8,070 bases of DNA from Pseudomonadota bacterium (GTDB taxonomy: Bacteria; Bdellovibrionota_B; Oligoflexia; Oligoflexales; Bin106), in assembly GCA_026710525.1 (NCBI GenBank), contig JAPOQT010000145.1, forward strand, positions 1 through 8,070, given 5' to 3'. The translations under genes were made by a program, and so were the position numbers. Below the pieces are notes generated by a model, which searched no databases, had not been told where the DNA came from, and saw nothing but the letters and a program-made list of their open reading frames with translations. Each line of letters opens with the position of its first letter. The stretch's first letter is position 1. Positions 1 to 5,451 of this stretch are shown piece after piece.

Positions 1-434
1 ATTTTGTCGCCTACTTTAACCCTGAGAGACGGAATATTACACCGTTTGCCATTAAGAAGAAAATGGCCATGACTAATGAGTTGCCGAGCCTCATTACGAT
101 TACAAGCAAAACCCATACGAAAAGCAACGTTATCAAAACGTAATTCTAGTCGTCGGAAAAACGCATCGGCAGTCACCCCTCGTTCTTTTGATGCTTGATG
201 GAATAAAGTGACAAAAGCTTTCTCAAGCATACCGTAAATACGCCTAACCTTTTGTTTTTCCCTCAGTTGTAAAGCATAATCAGACAACTTAGCTCGTCGC
301 TTACCATGCATACCAGGGGCATACGGCTTGCGTTCAAACGAACACTTACTCGTGTAGCAACGTTCCCCTTTTAAATATAACTTATCGCCTTGTCGCCGAC
401 ACAATCGACAAACAGAACCCGTATAACGAGCCAA
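1..434 (-). CDS. rpsD: 30S ribosomal protein S4 (3' end beyond window)
   Basis: S4 binds the 5' domain of 16S rRNA, starts 30S assembly, and in many bacteria represses its own operon. The reading frame gives 144 residues from a TTG start and runs off the window at base 1; full-length S4 is about 200-210 residues, so roughly the last third is missing. The N-terminus begins MARYTGSVCRLC and carries four cysteines at 9, 12, 26 and 31, the zinc-binding (C+) form. The RIYG region (65-68) is typical, and the S4 RNA-binding domain begins near residue 96 (LELRFDNVAFRMGFA, then ARQLMSHGHFLLNGK). TTG is chosen because the protein then begins exactly as the family does and a strong Shine-Dalgarno lies 8 nt upstream; the next in-frame Met is residue 42, inside the conserved region. 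It follows rpsK by 51 bp, the order of beta/gamma-proteobacterial alpha operons, where rpoA and rplQ usually follow. Confidence 0.96.
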   Translation of the reverse strand, partial: MARYTGSVCRLCRRQGDKLYLKGERCYTSKCSFERKPYAPGMHGKRRAKLSDYALQLREKQKVRRIYGMLEKAFVTLFHQASKERGVTADAFFRRLELRFDNVAFRMGFACNRNEARQLISHGHFLLNGKRCNIPSLRVKVGDK

Positions 435-442
435 TTCTTTAA

Positions 443-449
443 CCTCCTT
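443..449 (-). promoter_or_regulatory. Strong Shine-Dalgarno of rpsD
   Basis: AAGGAGG on the minus strand, with its AGGAGG core 8 nt before the TTG at 434-432. This is the best anti-Shine-Dalgarno match in the window and it fixes the non-ATG start of S4. Confidence 0.85.
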
Positions 450-485
450 AAAATAATGCCATCACAATATGTGTTAGCCTGATTA

Positions 486-872
486 TCAAACCCTTCTTCT
501 TTTTGGTGGCATACAGCCATTATGAGGCACAGGAGTGACATCACGAATAAGACTGACTTTTAATCCAGAATGACCAATAGCCCGGACCGCACTTTCACGG
601 CCACTACCAGGCCCTTTAACAAGCACAGAGATAGTTTTCATTCCCATATCAATAGCTTTCTTGGCACACTCTTCAGCAGCAATTTGAGCCGCATACGAGG
701 TGCTTTTACGAGAACCTTTAAATCCTTTGGCCCCTGAGGTAGACCAACACAACACTTCACCACTTAAGTTGGTAATAGTAATAATAGTATTATTAAATGT
801 CGCTTGAATGTGAGCAACACCATTAGGCACGTTGCGATTAATGCGTCTTCGCTTTAAAATTTTTTTAACCAT
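486..872 (-). CDS. rpsK: 30S ribosomal protein S11
   Basis: S11 sits on the 30S platform, contacts 16S rRNA near the E site and helps shape the Shine-Dalgarno cleft. The 128 residues match the usual length of about 129. Diagnostic stretches are NGVAHIQATFNNTIITITN (17-35), STSGAKGFKGSRKSTSYAAQ (44-63), VLVKGPGSGRESAVRAI (83-99) and the C-terminus RDVTPVPHNGCMPPKRRRV (110-128). The family usually has Arg at position 121 (GCRPPK) where this protein has Met, a small substitution. The start is ATG with a purine-rich AGAAGAG upstream, a modest ribosome binding site. The TGA stop is followed directly by an in-frame TAA (483-485). A 92-bp spacer with two inverted repeats separates it from rpsM; rpsD follows. 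Confidence 0.98.
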   Translation of the reverse strand: MVKKILKRRRINRNVPNGVAHIQATFNNTIITITNLSGEVLCWSTSGAKGFKGSRKSTSYAAQIAAEECAKKAIDMGMKTISVLVKGPGSGRESAVRAIGHSGLKVSLIRDVTPVPHNGCMPPKRRRV

Positions 873-894
873 AAATACTCTTCTTTTGGGTTTA

Positions 895-910
895 ACTCGT
901 TTTAACGAGT
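895..910. repeat. Short inverted repeat in the rpsM-rpsK spacer
   Basis: ACTCGTTTTAACGAGT can pair with itself: arms ACTCGT and ACGAGT, with a 4-nt loop. No T-tract follows on the minus strand, so it does not look like an intrinsic terminator. It lies 22 bp upstream of the rpsK start and may be a local RNA structure affecting rpsK translation or mRNA processing; that role is inference. Confidence 0.45.
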
Positions 911-925
911 AACATCATAAAATAT

Positions 926-949
926 CAGCACCTATAAATTCCTGTGCTG
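926..949. repeat. Second inverted repeat in the rpsM-rpsK spacer
   Basis: CAGCAC (926-931) and GTGCTG (944-949) are perfect 6-bp complements around a 12-nt loop. It starts 15 bp after the rpsM stop on the transcribed strand. No U-run follows, so termination is unlikely. Together with the repeat at 895-910 it makes this 92-bp spacer more structured than the other short gaps. Confidence 0.4.
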
Positions 950-964
950 GAGGTACGTGATCAT

Positions 965-1333
965 TTACTTTTTCTTGCCAGCCACAGTTTTACGAGGTCC
1001 TTTTCTGGTTCGTGCGTTGGTTTTAGTACGCTGACCATGAACCGGCAAACCACGTCGATGACGAATTCCTCGATAATTACCTAAGTCAATTAATCGTTTA
1101 ATATTAAAGCCAATACTTCTTCTTAAGTCGCCTTCCACAGTGTATGAAGCGTCAATTTCTGCCCGGATCTGATTAATTTGATCGTTATCAAGATCTCCAG
1201 CAGGCGTGCTCGCATCAACATCTACTTTATCTAAAATTTGCTGTGCTGACGTACGACCAAGGCCATATATCTTGGTGAGTGCTAAGTCAATTCTTTTTAG
1301 TTTTGGCAAGTCGACGCCAGCCATACGAATCAT
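965..1333 (-). CDS. rpsM: 30S ribosomal protein S13
   Basis: S13 lies in the 30S head, contacts the P-site tRNA through its basic tail and forms intersubunit bridges with 23S rRNA and L5. The 122 residues are close to the usual 118-125. The N-terminus MIRMAGVDLP aligns residue for residue with the family's MARIAGVDLP, so the first ATG is kept over the internal Met4. IYGLGRTSAQQIL (22-34) is the helix-hairpin region, DLRRSIGFNIKRL (69-81) the central helix, and GIRHRRGLPVHGQRTKTNAR (89-108) followed by RKGPRKTVAGKKK the conserved basic C-terminus. A weak GAGAT precedes the start. It sits between rpmJ and rpsK as in most bacterial alpha operons. Confidence 0.98.
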   Translation of the reverse strand: MIRMAGVDLPKLKRIDLALTKIYGLGRTSAQQILDKVDVDASTPAGDLDNDQINQIRAEIDASYTVEGDLRRSIGFNIKRLIDLGNYRGIRHRRGLPVHGQRTKTNARTRKGPRKTVAGKKK

Positions 1334-1383
1334 AATAATATCTCTGTTTAATTGAACCTTAATGTCATTTCATTTACTTGCTA

Positions 1384-1497
1384 TTAGCCTTGACGTTGTT
1401 TATGTTTAGCTTCTTTGCAAATTACCCTAAGCACACCACGGCGGCGCACCACTTTACAGTCTTTGCATATAGGCTTTACACTTGATCGAACTTTCAT
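1384..1497 (-). CDS. rpmJ: 50S ribosomal protein L36
   Basis: This is the 37-residue L36, a tiny zinc-ribbon protein of the large subunit that binds 23S rRNA. Translating the minus strand from the ATG at 1497 gives MKVRSSVKPICKDC at the N-terminus and KHKQRQG at the C-terminus, with a TAA stop at 1384-1386. The zinc ligands Cys11, Cys14, Cys27 and His32 are all present, so this is the zinc-binding (C+) form. Length and sequence match the family almost completely. The ribosome binding site AAAGGAT overlaps the end of infA; only 5 bp separate the infA stop from this start, consistent with translational coupling. Confidence 0.97.
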   Translation of the reverse strand: MKVRSSVKPICKDCKVVRRRGVLRVICKEAKHKQRQG

Positions 1498-1502
1498 AAT
1501 AA

Positions 1503-1724
1503 TTATCCTTTTGATCTGTAGGTAATCCGTCCCCGGGATAAATCATAGGGAGAAATTTCAAGTTTAACCTTGTCGCCAGCTAAAATACGAATACAGTGCA
1601 TTCGCATTTTACCACTGATTTGTGCCAGGACCTCATGACCATTTTCTAGTTCAACCCGAAACATAGCATTGGGTAGTGGTTCTTTCACGACTCCTTCAGC
1701 TTCAATAAGATCTTCTTTTGTCAT
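1503..1724 (-). CDS. infA: Translation initiation factor IF-1
   Basis: IF-1 binds the 30S A site during initiation and works with IF-2 and IF-3. The 73 residues form a single OB-fold of the usual length (about 72). Conserved stretches are MTKEDLIEAEGVV (1-13), LPNAMFRVELENGHEVLAQI (17-36), SGKMR (37-41), IRILAGDKVKLEISPYDLS (45-63) and the RGRITYRSKG end. The start is ATG with AGAGGA 10 nt upstream. It sits between secY and rpmJ; adk and map, which separate secY from infA in Firmicutes and others, are absent. It is the first gene after the 280-bp spacer and is probably the first gene of the alpha-operon-like transcript. Confidence 0.97.
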   Translation of the reverse strand: MTKEDLIEAEGVVKEPLPNAMFRVELENGHEVLAQISGKMRMHCIRILAGDKVKLEISPYDLSRGRITYRSKG

Positions 1725-1800
1725 AATGGTTACGTCCTCTATTTTACTAGGGTGTTATCCAACTCATAAGAGAGAGATTGGTTATCCTTACAGGTTATCA

Positions 1801-1860
1801 CAAAAAACAAGGAGCATCTCACATAACGTAGGCGAGGATAACGACCCTTTAAGTTTTTTC
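1801..1860. repeat. Imperfect inverted repeat in the secY-infA spacer
   Basis: On the plus strand AAAAAACAAGG (1802-1812) is mirrored by CCTTTAAGTTTTTT (about 1846-1859), pairing with a 3-nt bulge around a loop of about 33 nt. On the transcribed (minus) strand the structure ends in a run of six T. It could be a weak, AT-rich terminator or attenuator in the infA leader. The stem has little GC and the loop is long, so this is a tentative reading. Confidence 0.25.
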
Positions 1861-1878
1861 TCACACATTTTTTTGGTC

Positions 1879-1920
1879 TCATCACCGAACAAAGGCGGTC
1901 TCTTGACCAGTAGCTGATGA
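1879..1920 (-). other. Possible folded leader RNA upstream of infA
   Basis: On the plus strand TCATCA (1879-1884) and TGATGA (1915-1920) are perfect 6-bp complements. They enclose a second small hairpin, GGTC-TCTT-GACC (1897-1908). The element lies just downstream of the candidate promoter -10 box, so it would be at the 5' end of the infA transcript. It resembles no leader family I can name; a role in autoregulation by a ribosomal protein is speculation. Confidence 0.25.
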
Positions 1921-1947
1921 TCATACTAGAATAAATTCATAATTCAA
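1920..1947 (-). promoter_or_regulatory. Candidate sigma70 promoter for infA-rpmJ-rpsM-rpsK-rpsD
   Basis: Minus strand: TTGAAT (1947-1942, 4 of 6 match to TTGACA), a 16-bp spacer, then TATGAT (1925-1920, 5 of 6 match to TATAAT). It lies 57 bp after the secY stop and about 195 bp before the infA start, in the only long spacer of the window. This is the place where an alpha-operon promoter is expected. The flanking DNA is AT-rich, so a chance match is possible. Confidence 0.4.
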
Positions 1948-2004
1948 TCGTTTTTTTATCACATTTTTTTGACAGCAATCACCAGGACTAATAAGGTTAT
2001 ATGG

Positions 2005-3327
2005 CTAACGTACAGGCACTCTACGACGTTTACTATTTTTAGAAGATTTCATAAATGCTTCATAACGAAGGGATTGTCGGTGTCCTTCAATTTGTCTAAA
2101 GGTATCCAGAGCGACCCCAACCACAATTAAGAGACTGGTACCACCAAAATAGAACTGAACGTTAAATTGACCAGTTAAAATGGTTGGCAGTACACAAATA
2201 GCTGCTAAATAAATCGCCCCTGACATGGTGAGTCGATCAACAAGCTGATCCAGGTATTCAGCTGTTCTTATGCCCGGACGAATGCCTGGAATAAAGCCTC
2301 CATTCTTCTTGAGATTTTCAGCAACATCATCTGTTTTAAACACAATTTTTGTATAGAAGAAGGCGAAGAAAACAACACCAATCACATACACCGTATTATA
2401 CAGCCAACCACCAGGGATCATATAAGTGTTAATTATCTCAGCGAGAGGGCTTTGGGGAGAGAATGCCGCCACAGTTAAAGGAAATTGTAGCAGACTGCTG
2501 GCGAAAATGGGGGGAATGACTCCAGAAGCATTCACCCGTAAAGGGAGATGAGATTGTTGTCCAGAGAAGACTTTTTGCCCCATTTGTCTTTTCGTATATT
2601 GAATGGGCACTTGTCTAGCCCCAGTTTCCATAAATACGACCCCAGCTACCACAAAGATACACACAGCAACAATAATAAGTATTCTTAACAGATCGAGTTG
2701 TTCACTGGTGTACTGGGAGTAGGTATTACCTAAGACTGAGGGGAGTCCAGCCACAATACCAGCAAAGATAATCAGAGAAATACCATTACCCACCCCTCGA
2801 TCAGTGATTTGTTCACCTAGCCACATGACAAAGGCTGTACCAGCGACCAGAGAAAGCACTGTGAGTAACATCCATCCCAAACCACCTTGGGTTACTAAAG
2901 GAGAACCATTAAAATCAGCACTTTGTAAGGTCCTGGCAATCATAAAGCCTTGGATAACCGCTAAAAATATCGTGCCATATCGAGTGTACTGAGTAATTTT
3001 TTTACGACCTGATTGCCCTTCTTTTGATAAAGCTTCGAGTTTTGGTACGACCACAGTAAGGAGTTGGGAAATAATGGAAGCTGAAATATAAGGCATTACT
3101 CCGAGAGCAAAGACAGAAAATCTTTCGAGTGCCCCCCCAGAGAACATATTAAACATAGAGAGTAGATTGCCACCTTGACTAGCAAAAAATTGTCTCAAGG
3201 CAACGGTATCAACACCAGGTATGGGGATATGCACACCAATTCGGTAAATAGCTAAAAAACCTAGGGTAATTAGTATTCTTTTTTGGAGATGATTTAAAAA
3301 ATTCGTCTGCATGCTTGGTTTATTCAA
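2005..3327 (-). CDS. secY: Protein translocase subunit SecY
   Basis: SecY is the channel of the SecYEG translocon in the cytoplasmic membrane. It passes unfolded proteins outward or sideways into the bilayer, driven by SecA or the ribosome. The 440 residues match the usual 430-445. Ten hydrophobic segments can be placed near 17-35, 70-92, 116-134, 150-171, 180-200, 212-233, 268-288, 308-330, 367-387 and 393-412. IYRIGVHIPIPGVD (27-40) leads into the plug region. The cytoplasmic loop GARQVPIQYTKRQMG (236-250) and the loop GGFIPGIRPGIRT (343-355), with its conserved arginines for SecA/ribosome contact, are intact. The C-terminus ends in the basic KRRRVPVR. The start is TTG, supported by AGGAG 8 nt upstream; Met6 would be too far from it. 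It follows rplO by 52 bp, the standard spc order. Confidence 0.98.
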   Translation of the reverse strand: MNKPSMQTNFLNHLQKRILITLGFLAIYRIGVHIPIPGVDTVALRQFFASQGGNLLSMFNMFSGGALERFSVFALGVMPYISASIISQLLTVVVPKLEALSKEGQSGRKKITQYTRYGTIFLAVIQGFMIARTLQSADFNGSPLVTQGGLGWMLLTVLSLVAGTAFVMWLGEQITDRGVGNGISLIIFAGIVAGLPSVLGNTYSQYTSEQLDLLRILIIVAVCIFVVAGVVFMETGARQVPIQYTKRQMGQKVFSGQQSHLPLRVNASGVIPPIFASSLLQFPLTVAAFSPQSPLAEIINTYMIPGGWLYNTVYVIGVVFFAFFYTKIVFKTDDVAENLKKNGGFIPGIRPGIRTAEYLDQLVDRLTMSGAIYLAAICVLPTILTGQFNVQFYFGGTSLLIVVGVALDTFRQIEGHRQSLRYEAFMKSSKNSKRRRVPVR

Positions 3328-3335
3328 TCAAGTCG

Positions 3336-3340
3336 CTCCT
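3336..3340 (-). promoter_or_regulatory. Shine-Dalgarno deciding the secY TTG start
   Basis: AGGAG on the minus strand, 8 nt before the TTG at 3327-3325. The first in-frame ATG (residue 6) would lie 23 nt away, so TTG is preferred. Confidence 0.75.
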
Positions 3341-3354
3341 AAAGCTATACAATG

Positions 3355-3370
3355 CAACAGTTCTCTGTTG
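3355..3370. repeat. Hairpin in the rplO-secY spacer
   Basis: CAACAG-TTCT-CTGTTG is a perfect 6-bp inverted repeat with a 4-nt loop, starting 9 bp beyond the rplO stop on the transcribed strand. A second inverted repeat, TGAGA-TCATT-TCTCA (3375-3389), overlaps the rplO stop codon. No U-tract follows either one. A role in mRNA stability or in tuning SecY output relative to the ribosomal proteins is possible but only inferred. Confidence 0.4.
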
Positions 3371-3379
3371 TCATTGAGA

Positions 3380-3850
3380 TCATTTCTCATTAATGAGTGT
3401 TACGCTACCACCAGCTTGTTCAATGGCTAACTTCGCTCCTTTTGAGCACTTATGGACTTCCACAGTTAAAGCATGGCTTAACTCGCCGTTGTTTAACAGT
3501 TTTATTTTTCTGCGACGATGATTCTTGACAATATTTTTCTCTACGATCGTGTCAGGGGTCACAGTGTCGCCAGCAGCAAAGACATTGAGATCAGACAAAC
3601 TCACAGTAATAGGGGTTAATTTAGGTGATTCACCACTAAATCCCCGTTTGGGTACTCGCCTATAAAGGGGTGTTTGACCACCCTCGAAACCAGGTCTTAC
3701 ACCACCGCTTTTTCTAGCTTTTTGCCCTGTTTGCCCTTTACCAGAGGTTTTACCTGTGCCAGACCCTGGTCCTCGCCCTAGGCGCTTAATAGCTCGATGA
3801 GATCCTCTTGCTGGGCGTAAGTTACCGAGATTTGCTGCTTGTTGTGTCAC
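3380..3850 (-). CDS. rplO: 50S ribosomal protein L15
   Basis: L15 is a late-assembly protein of the large subunit with a long glycine/arginine-rich extension threaded into 23S rRNA. The 156 residues are slightly above the usual 144-150. Signatures are GRGPGSGTGKTSGKGQTGQK (25-44), GVRPGFEGGQTPLYRRVPKR (50-69) and a globular C-terminal half with LTVEVHKCSKGAKLAIEQAG (128-147). The start is GTG, with AGGTG 5 nt upstream overlapping the rpmD stop; the spacing to rpmD is 8 bp, suggesting coupled translation. The stop is TGA. The L30-L15-SecY order is the normal spc arrangement. Confidence 0.97.
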   Translation of the reverse strand: MTQQAANLGNLRPARGSHRAIKRLGRGPGSGTGKTSGKGQTGQKARKSGGVRPGFEGGQTPLYRRVPKRGFSGESPKLTPITVSLSDLNVFAAGDTVTPDTIVEKNIVKNHRRRKIKLLNNGELSHALTVEVHKCSKGAKLAIEQAGGSVTLINEK

Positions 3851-3858
3851 ATCATCAC

Positions 3859-4053
3859 CTATGTAGTTTTGTCTTGTTTAAGTTCAAATGTCACCAGGTG
3901 ACTGACTTTATTAATCTGACCTCTGATGGCTCTCGTATCTCGAAATGTTCTAGATTTGCCAATCCGACCAAGCCCCATACTTTTCAGAATACTAGCTACT
4001 TTATGGGGAGATCCAATCACCGATCGAACCTGTTTTACATATACATAATTCAT
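3859..4053 (-). CDS. rpmD: 50S ribosomal protein L30
   Basis: L30 is a small protein on the large-subunit surface near domain II of 23S rRNA. The 64 residues (usual about 58-62) contain VKQVRSVIGSPHKVASILKS (6-25), MGLGRIGKSRTFRDT (26-40) and the diagnostic AIRGQINKVSHLV (42-54). The last ten residues, ending QDKTT, form a short extra tail. The start is ATG. It lies between rpsE (20 bp upstream) and rplO (8 bp downstream), as in most bacteria. L30 is generally lacking in CPR bacteria, so its presence helps to narrow the organism. Confidence 0.96.
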   Translation of the reverse strand: MNYVYVKQVRSVIGSPHKVASILKSMGLGRIGKSRTFRDTRAIRGQINKVSHLVTFELKQDKTT

Positions 4054-4073
4054 AGATCTATCCTAGTTCTTCC

Positions 4074-4913
4074 TTAAGAGTCTTCTGAATGTTGTTCTTG
4101 GTTGTCATGATGCTCGTTTTGAGTATCATCAGTATTTTCAGCGCTTTGTGTTGTTTCAACATCCACGTCACTTGCGTGATCAGGGAGTGTGTGAGGGACT
4201 TTGGTTTCAGCCACTTCAGCATCGTTTGTTTGAGGATCATTTTGGGTATTACTGGTTGCCAGAGTTGTCTCTGTTTTTTCCTCAGTAGATACACTCACGT
4301 CTTGTGATGAAGTTGGTTCATGTTTTTTTTCATCTTGTTGATCATCAGATGCCTGGGTTTTGGAACGACTAGTCGATTGATGAGCTGGCTTAATACGTTT
4401 CATTTGACGTTTTTGTAATACCTGATCAGGATTTAAACCTCTTAAGGCGGCGTAGTCTTCAATCGACATGAGTTGACTAAGTCCCTGGAGAGTAGCTCTG
4501 ACCACATTGTGGTGATTGCGAGAACCATGAATTTTACACACAATATCTTTGATGCCACATAAATCAAAAATCATCCTGGCAGCTGAGCCAGCGATAATGC
4601 CCTTTCCAGCAGGAGCAGGATACATATTAACCCGTGTTGACCCTGATTCACCAACAACTTGAAACGGTATGGTGCCTTCTTCGGTCACGGGAACACGCAG
4701 GAGATTACGTTTCGAAGTTTCAGCAGCCTTGCGAATAGCATCAGGAACTTCATTAGCCTTACCGACACCGAAACCCACTTGTGACATGTTATCACCAAGG
4801 CAAACCAGTGCCGAGAAGCTAAAGCGTCGTCCACCTTTAACAACCTTGGCTACTCGAGCAATATGAATCACTCTTTCTTGAAATTGGGTATGTTGATCCC
4901 GTTCTTGAAGCAA
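4074..4913 (-). CDS. rpsE: 30S ribosomal protein S5 with long acidic C-terminal tail
   Basis: S5 lies at the back of the 30S near the mRNA entry site and takes part in decoding accuracy and mRNA unwinding. Residues 11-166 are a complete S5: FQERVIHIARVAKVVKGGRR (11-30) opens the double-stranded-RNA-binding-like domain, with VGFGVGKANEVPDAIRKA (46-63) following. MYPAPAGKGIIAGSAARMIF (97-116) and KIHGSRNHHNVVRATLQGL (127-145) belong to the C-terminal domain, and LRGLNPDQVLQ (157-167) replaces the family's usual LRGKTVEELLG end. Most S5 proteins stop here (about 165 residues); this one continues to 279. After a basic linker (168-185), residues 190-279 hold about 25 Asp/Glu against 4 Lys/Arg and are rich in Thr, Ser, Gln, Asn and His, so likely disordered. 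The start is TTG with AAGGA 6 nt upstream; no ATG or GTG lies between it and the upstream in-frame stop. Confidence 0.96.
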   Translation of the reverse strand: MLQERDQHTQFQERVIHIARVAKVVKGGRRFSFSALVCLGDNMSQVGFGVGKANEVPDAIRKAAETSKRNLLRVPVTEEGTIPFQVVGESGSTRVNMYPAPAGKGIIAGSAARMIFDLCGIKDIVCKIHGSRNHHNVVRATLQGLSQLMSIEDYAALRGLNPDQVLQKRQMKRIKPAHQSTSRSKTQASDDQQDEKKHEPTSSQDVSVSTEEKTETTLATSNTQNDPQTNDAEVAETKVPHTLPDHASDVDVETTQSAENTDDTQNEHHDNQEQHSEDS

Positions 4914-4919
4914 TGTGTA

Positions 4920-4924
4920 TCCTT
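4920..4924 (-). promoter_or_regulatory. Shine-Dalgarno deciding the rpsE TTG start
   Basis: AAGGA on the minus strand, 6 nt before the TTG at 4913-4911. The in-frame sequence above it reaches a stop without any ATG, GTG or other TTG, so this is the only plausible start of S5. Confidence 0.7.
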
Positions 4925-5001
4925 TTTGTCTCTGGTTACATGAAATAAAACTGACTTATTTGTGTTAACCACTCTCCTCGTAGCGGTTGGTTAGTTCACT
5001 G

Positions 5002-5409
5002 TTAAAAAACGAGGCCACCTTCTCTCGCTGCTTCGGCAAATGCTTTAATGCGACCATGATACGGAAAACCGTTGCGATCAAAAACAACTTGCTTAATCCC
5101 TTTTGCTAAACACTTGCTGGCGAGTTCCTTACCAAGTTCGCCACAGATCCCAACATTTGCCCTCACCGGGTTTTTATGAGATTCAGATTCTTTTTTATCC
5201 TTTTGTTTTCTATCTGAGTTATTAAGAGCAAAAGAGTGAATCGATACAAGGGTGTGGGAACGGTCATCGTCGATCACCTGGACATAGACATGTTTATCTG
5301 ACTTAAAAAAGGAGATACGAGGCCTTAATGACGAACCATGTACTTTAGCTCGAATTCTTTTTTTCCGTCTTCCATGGGCTATTTTAGCTACCGATTTTTT
5401 TGAGTTCAT
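5002..5409 (-). CDS. rplR: 50S ribosomal protein L18
   Basis: L18 binds 5S rRNA and, with L5, docks it in the central protuberance of the 50S subunit. The 135 residues exceed the usual 115-122. The basic N-terminus AHGRRKKRIRAKVHGSSLRP (11-30), RISFFKSDKHVYVQVIDDD (31-49), KCLAKGIKQVVFDRNGFPYH (99-118) and GRIKAFAEAAREGGLVF (119-135) are typical. The extra length falls near residues 62-82, a hydrophilic Lys/Asp/Glu/Ser-rich stretch (NNSDRKQKDKKESESHKN) at a loop where other L18 proteins also vary. The start is ATG with only a weak GAAAG upstream, so translation may depend on the preceding rplF. An 88-bp spacer precedes rpsE. Confidence 0.96.
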   Translation of the reverse strand: MNSKKSVAKIAHGRRKKRIRAKVHGSSLRPRISFFKSDKHVYVQVIDDDRSHTLVSIHSFALNNSDRKQKDKKESESHKNPVRANVGICGELGKELASKCLAKGIKQVVFDRNGFPYHGRIKAFAEAAREGGLVF

Positions 5410-5451
5410 ACTTATGACTTTCAGTGTAATTCCATAATGGCTGAATAATGA

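Larger units (their letters stand above)
1725..2004. other. secY-infA spacer, the longest non-coding stretch
   Basis: This 280-bp gap is where adk and/or map sit in many other bacteria. No convincing gene is present. It holds a candidate promoter (1920-1947), a possible folded leader (1879-1920), an imperfect inverted repeat (1801-1860), three copies of the 7-mer GTTATCC (1754-1760, 1781-1787, inverted 1836-1842) plus the near copy GTTATCA (1794-1800), and the infA ribosome binding site (1735-1740). It probably separates the spc-like and alpha-like transcripts. Confidence 0.6.

Noticed and set aside
895..949. Intrinsic terminator between rpsM and rpsK
   Set aside because: Hairpins are present but no U-tract follows on the transcribed strand, and rpsK and rpsD should be co-transcribed.
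1669..1917. An 82-codon plus-strand frame antisense to infA and the spacer
   Set aside because: Composition is random-looking, it lies opposite a real gene, and no ribosome binding site or family resemblance is seen.
1739..1924. A 61-codon minus-strand frame filling most of the secY-infA spacer, basic, with four cysteines
   Set aside because: No Shine-Dalgarno precedes its ATG, it resembles no family I know, it overlaps the candidate leader structures, and a frame of this length can arise by chance in 280 bp.
4058..4294. A 78-codon minus-strand frame overlapping the S5 tail in another frame, ending KTLKEELG, which resembles the usual S5 end KTVEELLG
   Set aside because: The normal S5 end is already represented in the main frame by LRGLNPDQVLQ (residues 157-167), and the overlapping frame has no other S5 similarity. 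The likeness is most probably coincidence, although sequence confirmation near 4410 would settle it.
3808..4307. Plus-strand frames of 72-89 codons opposite rplO, rpmD and rpsE
   Set aside because: They are shadows of well-supported minus-strand genes, with no recognisable domains.
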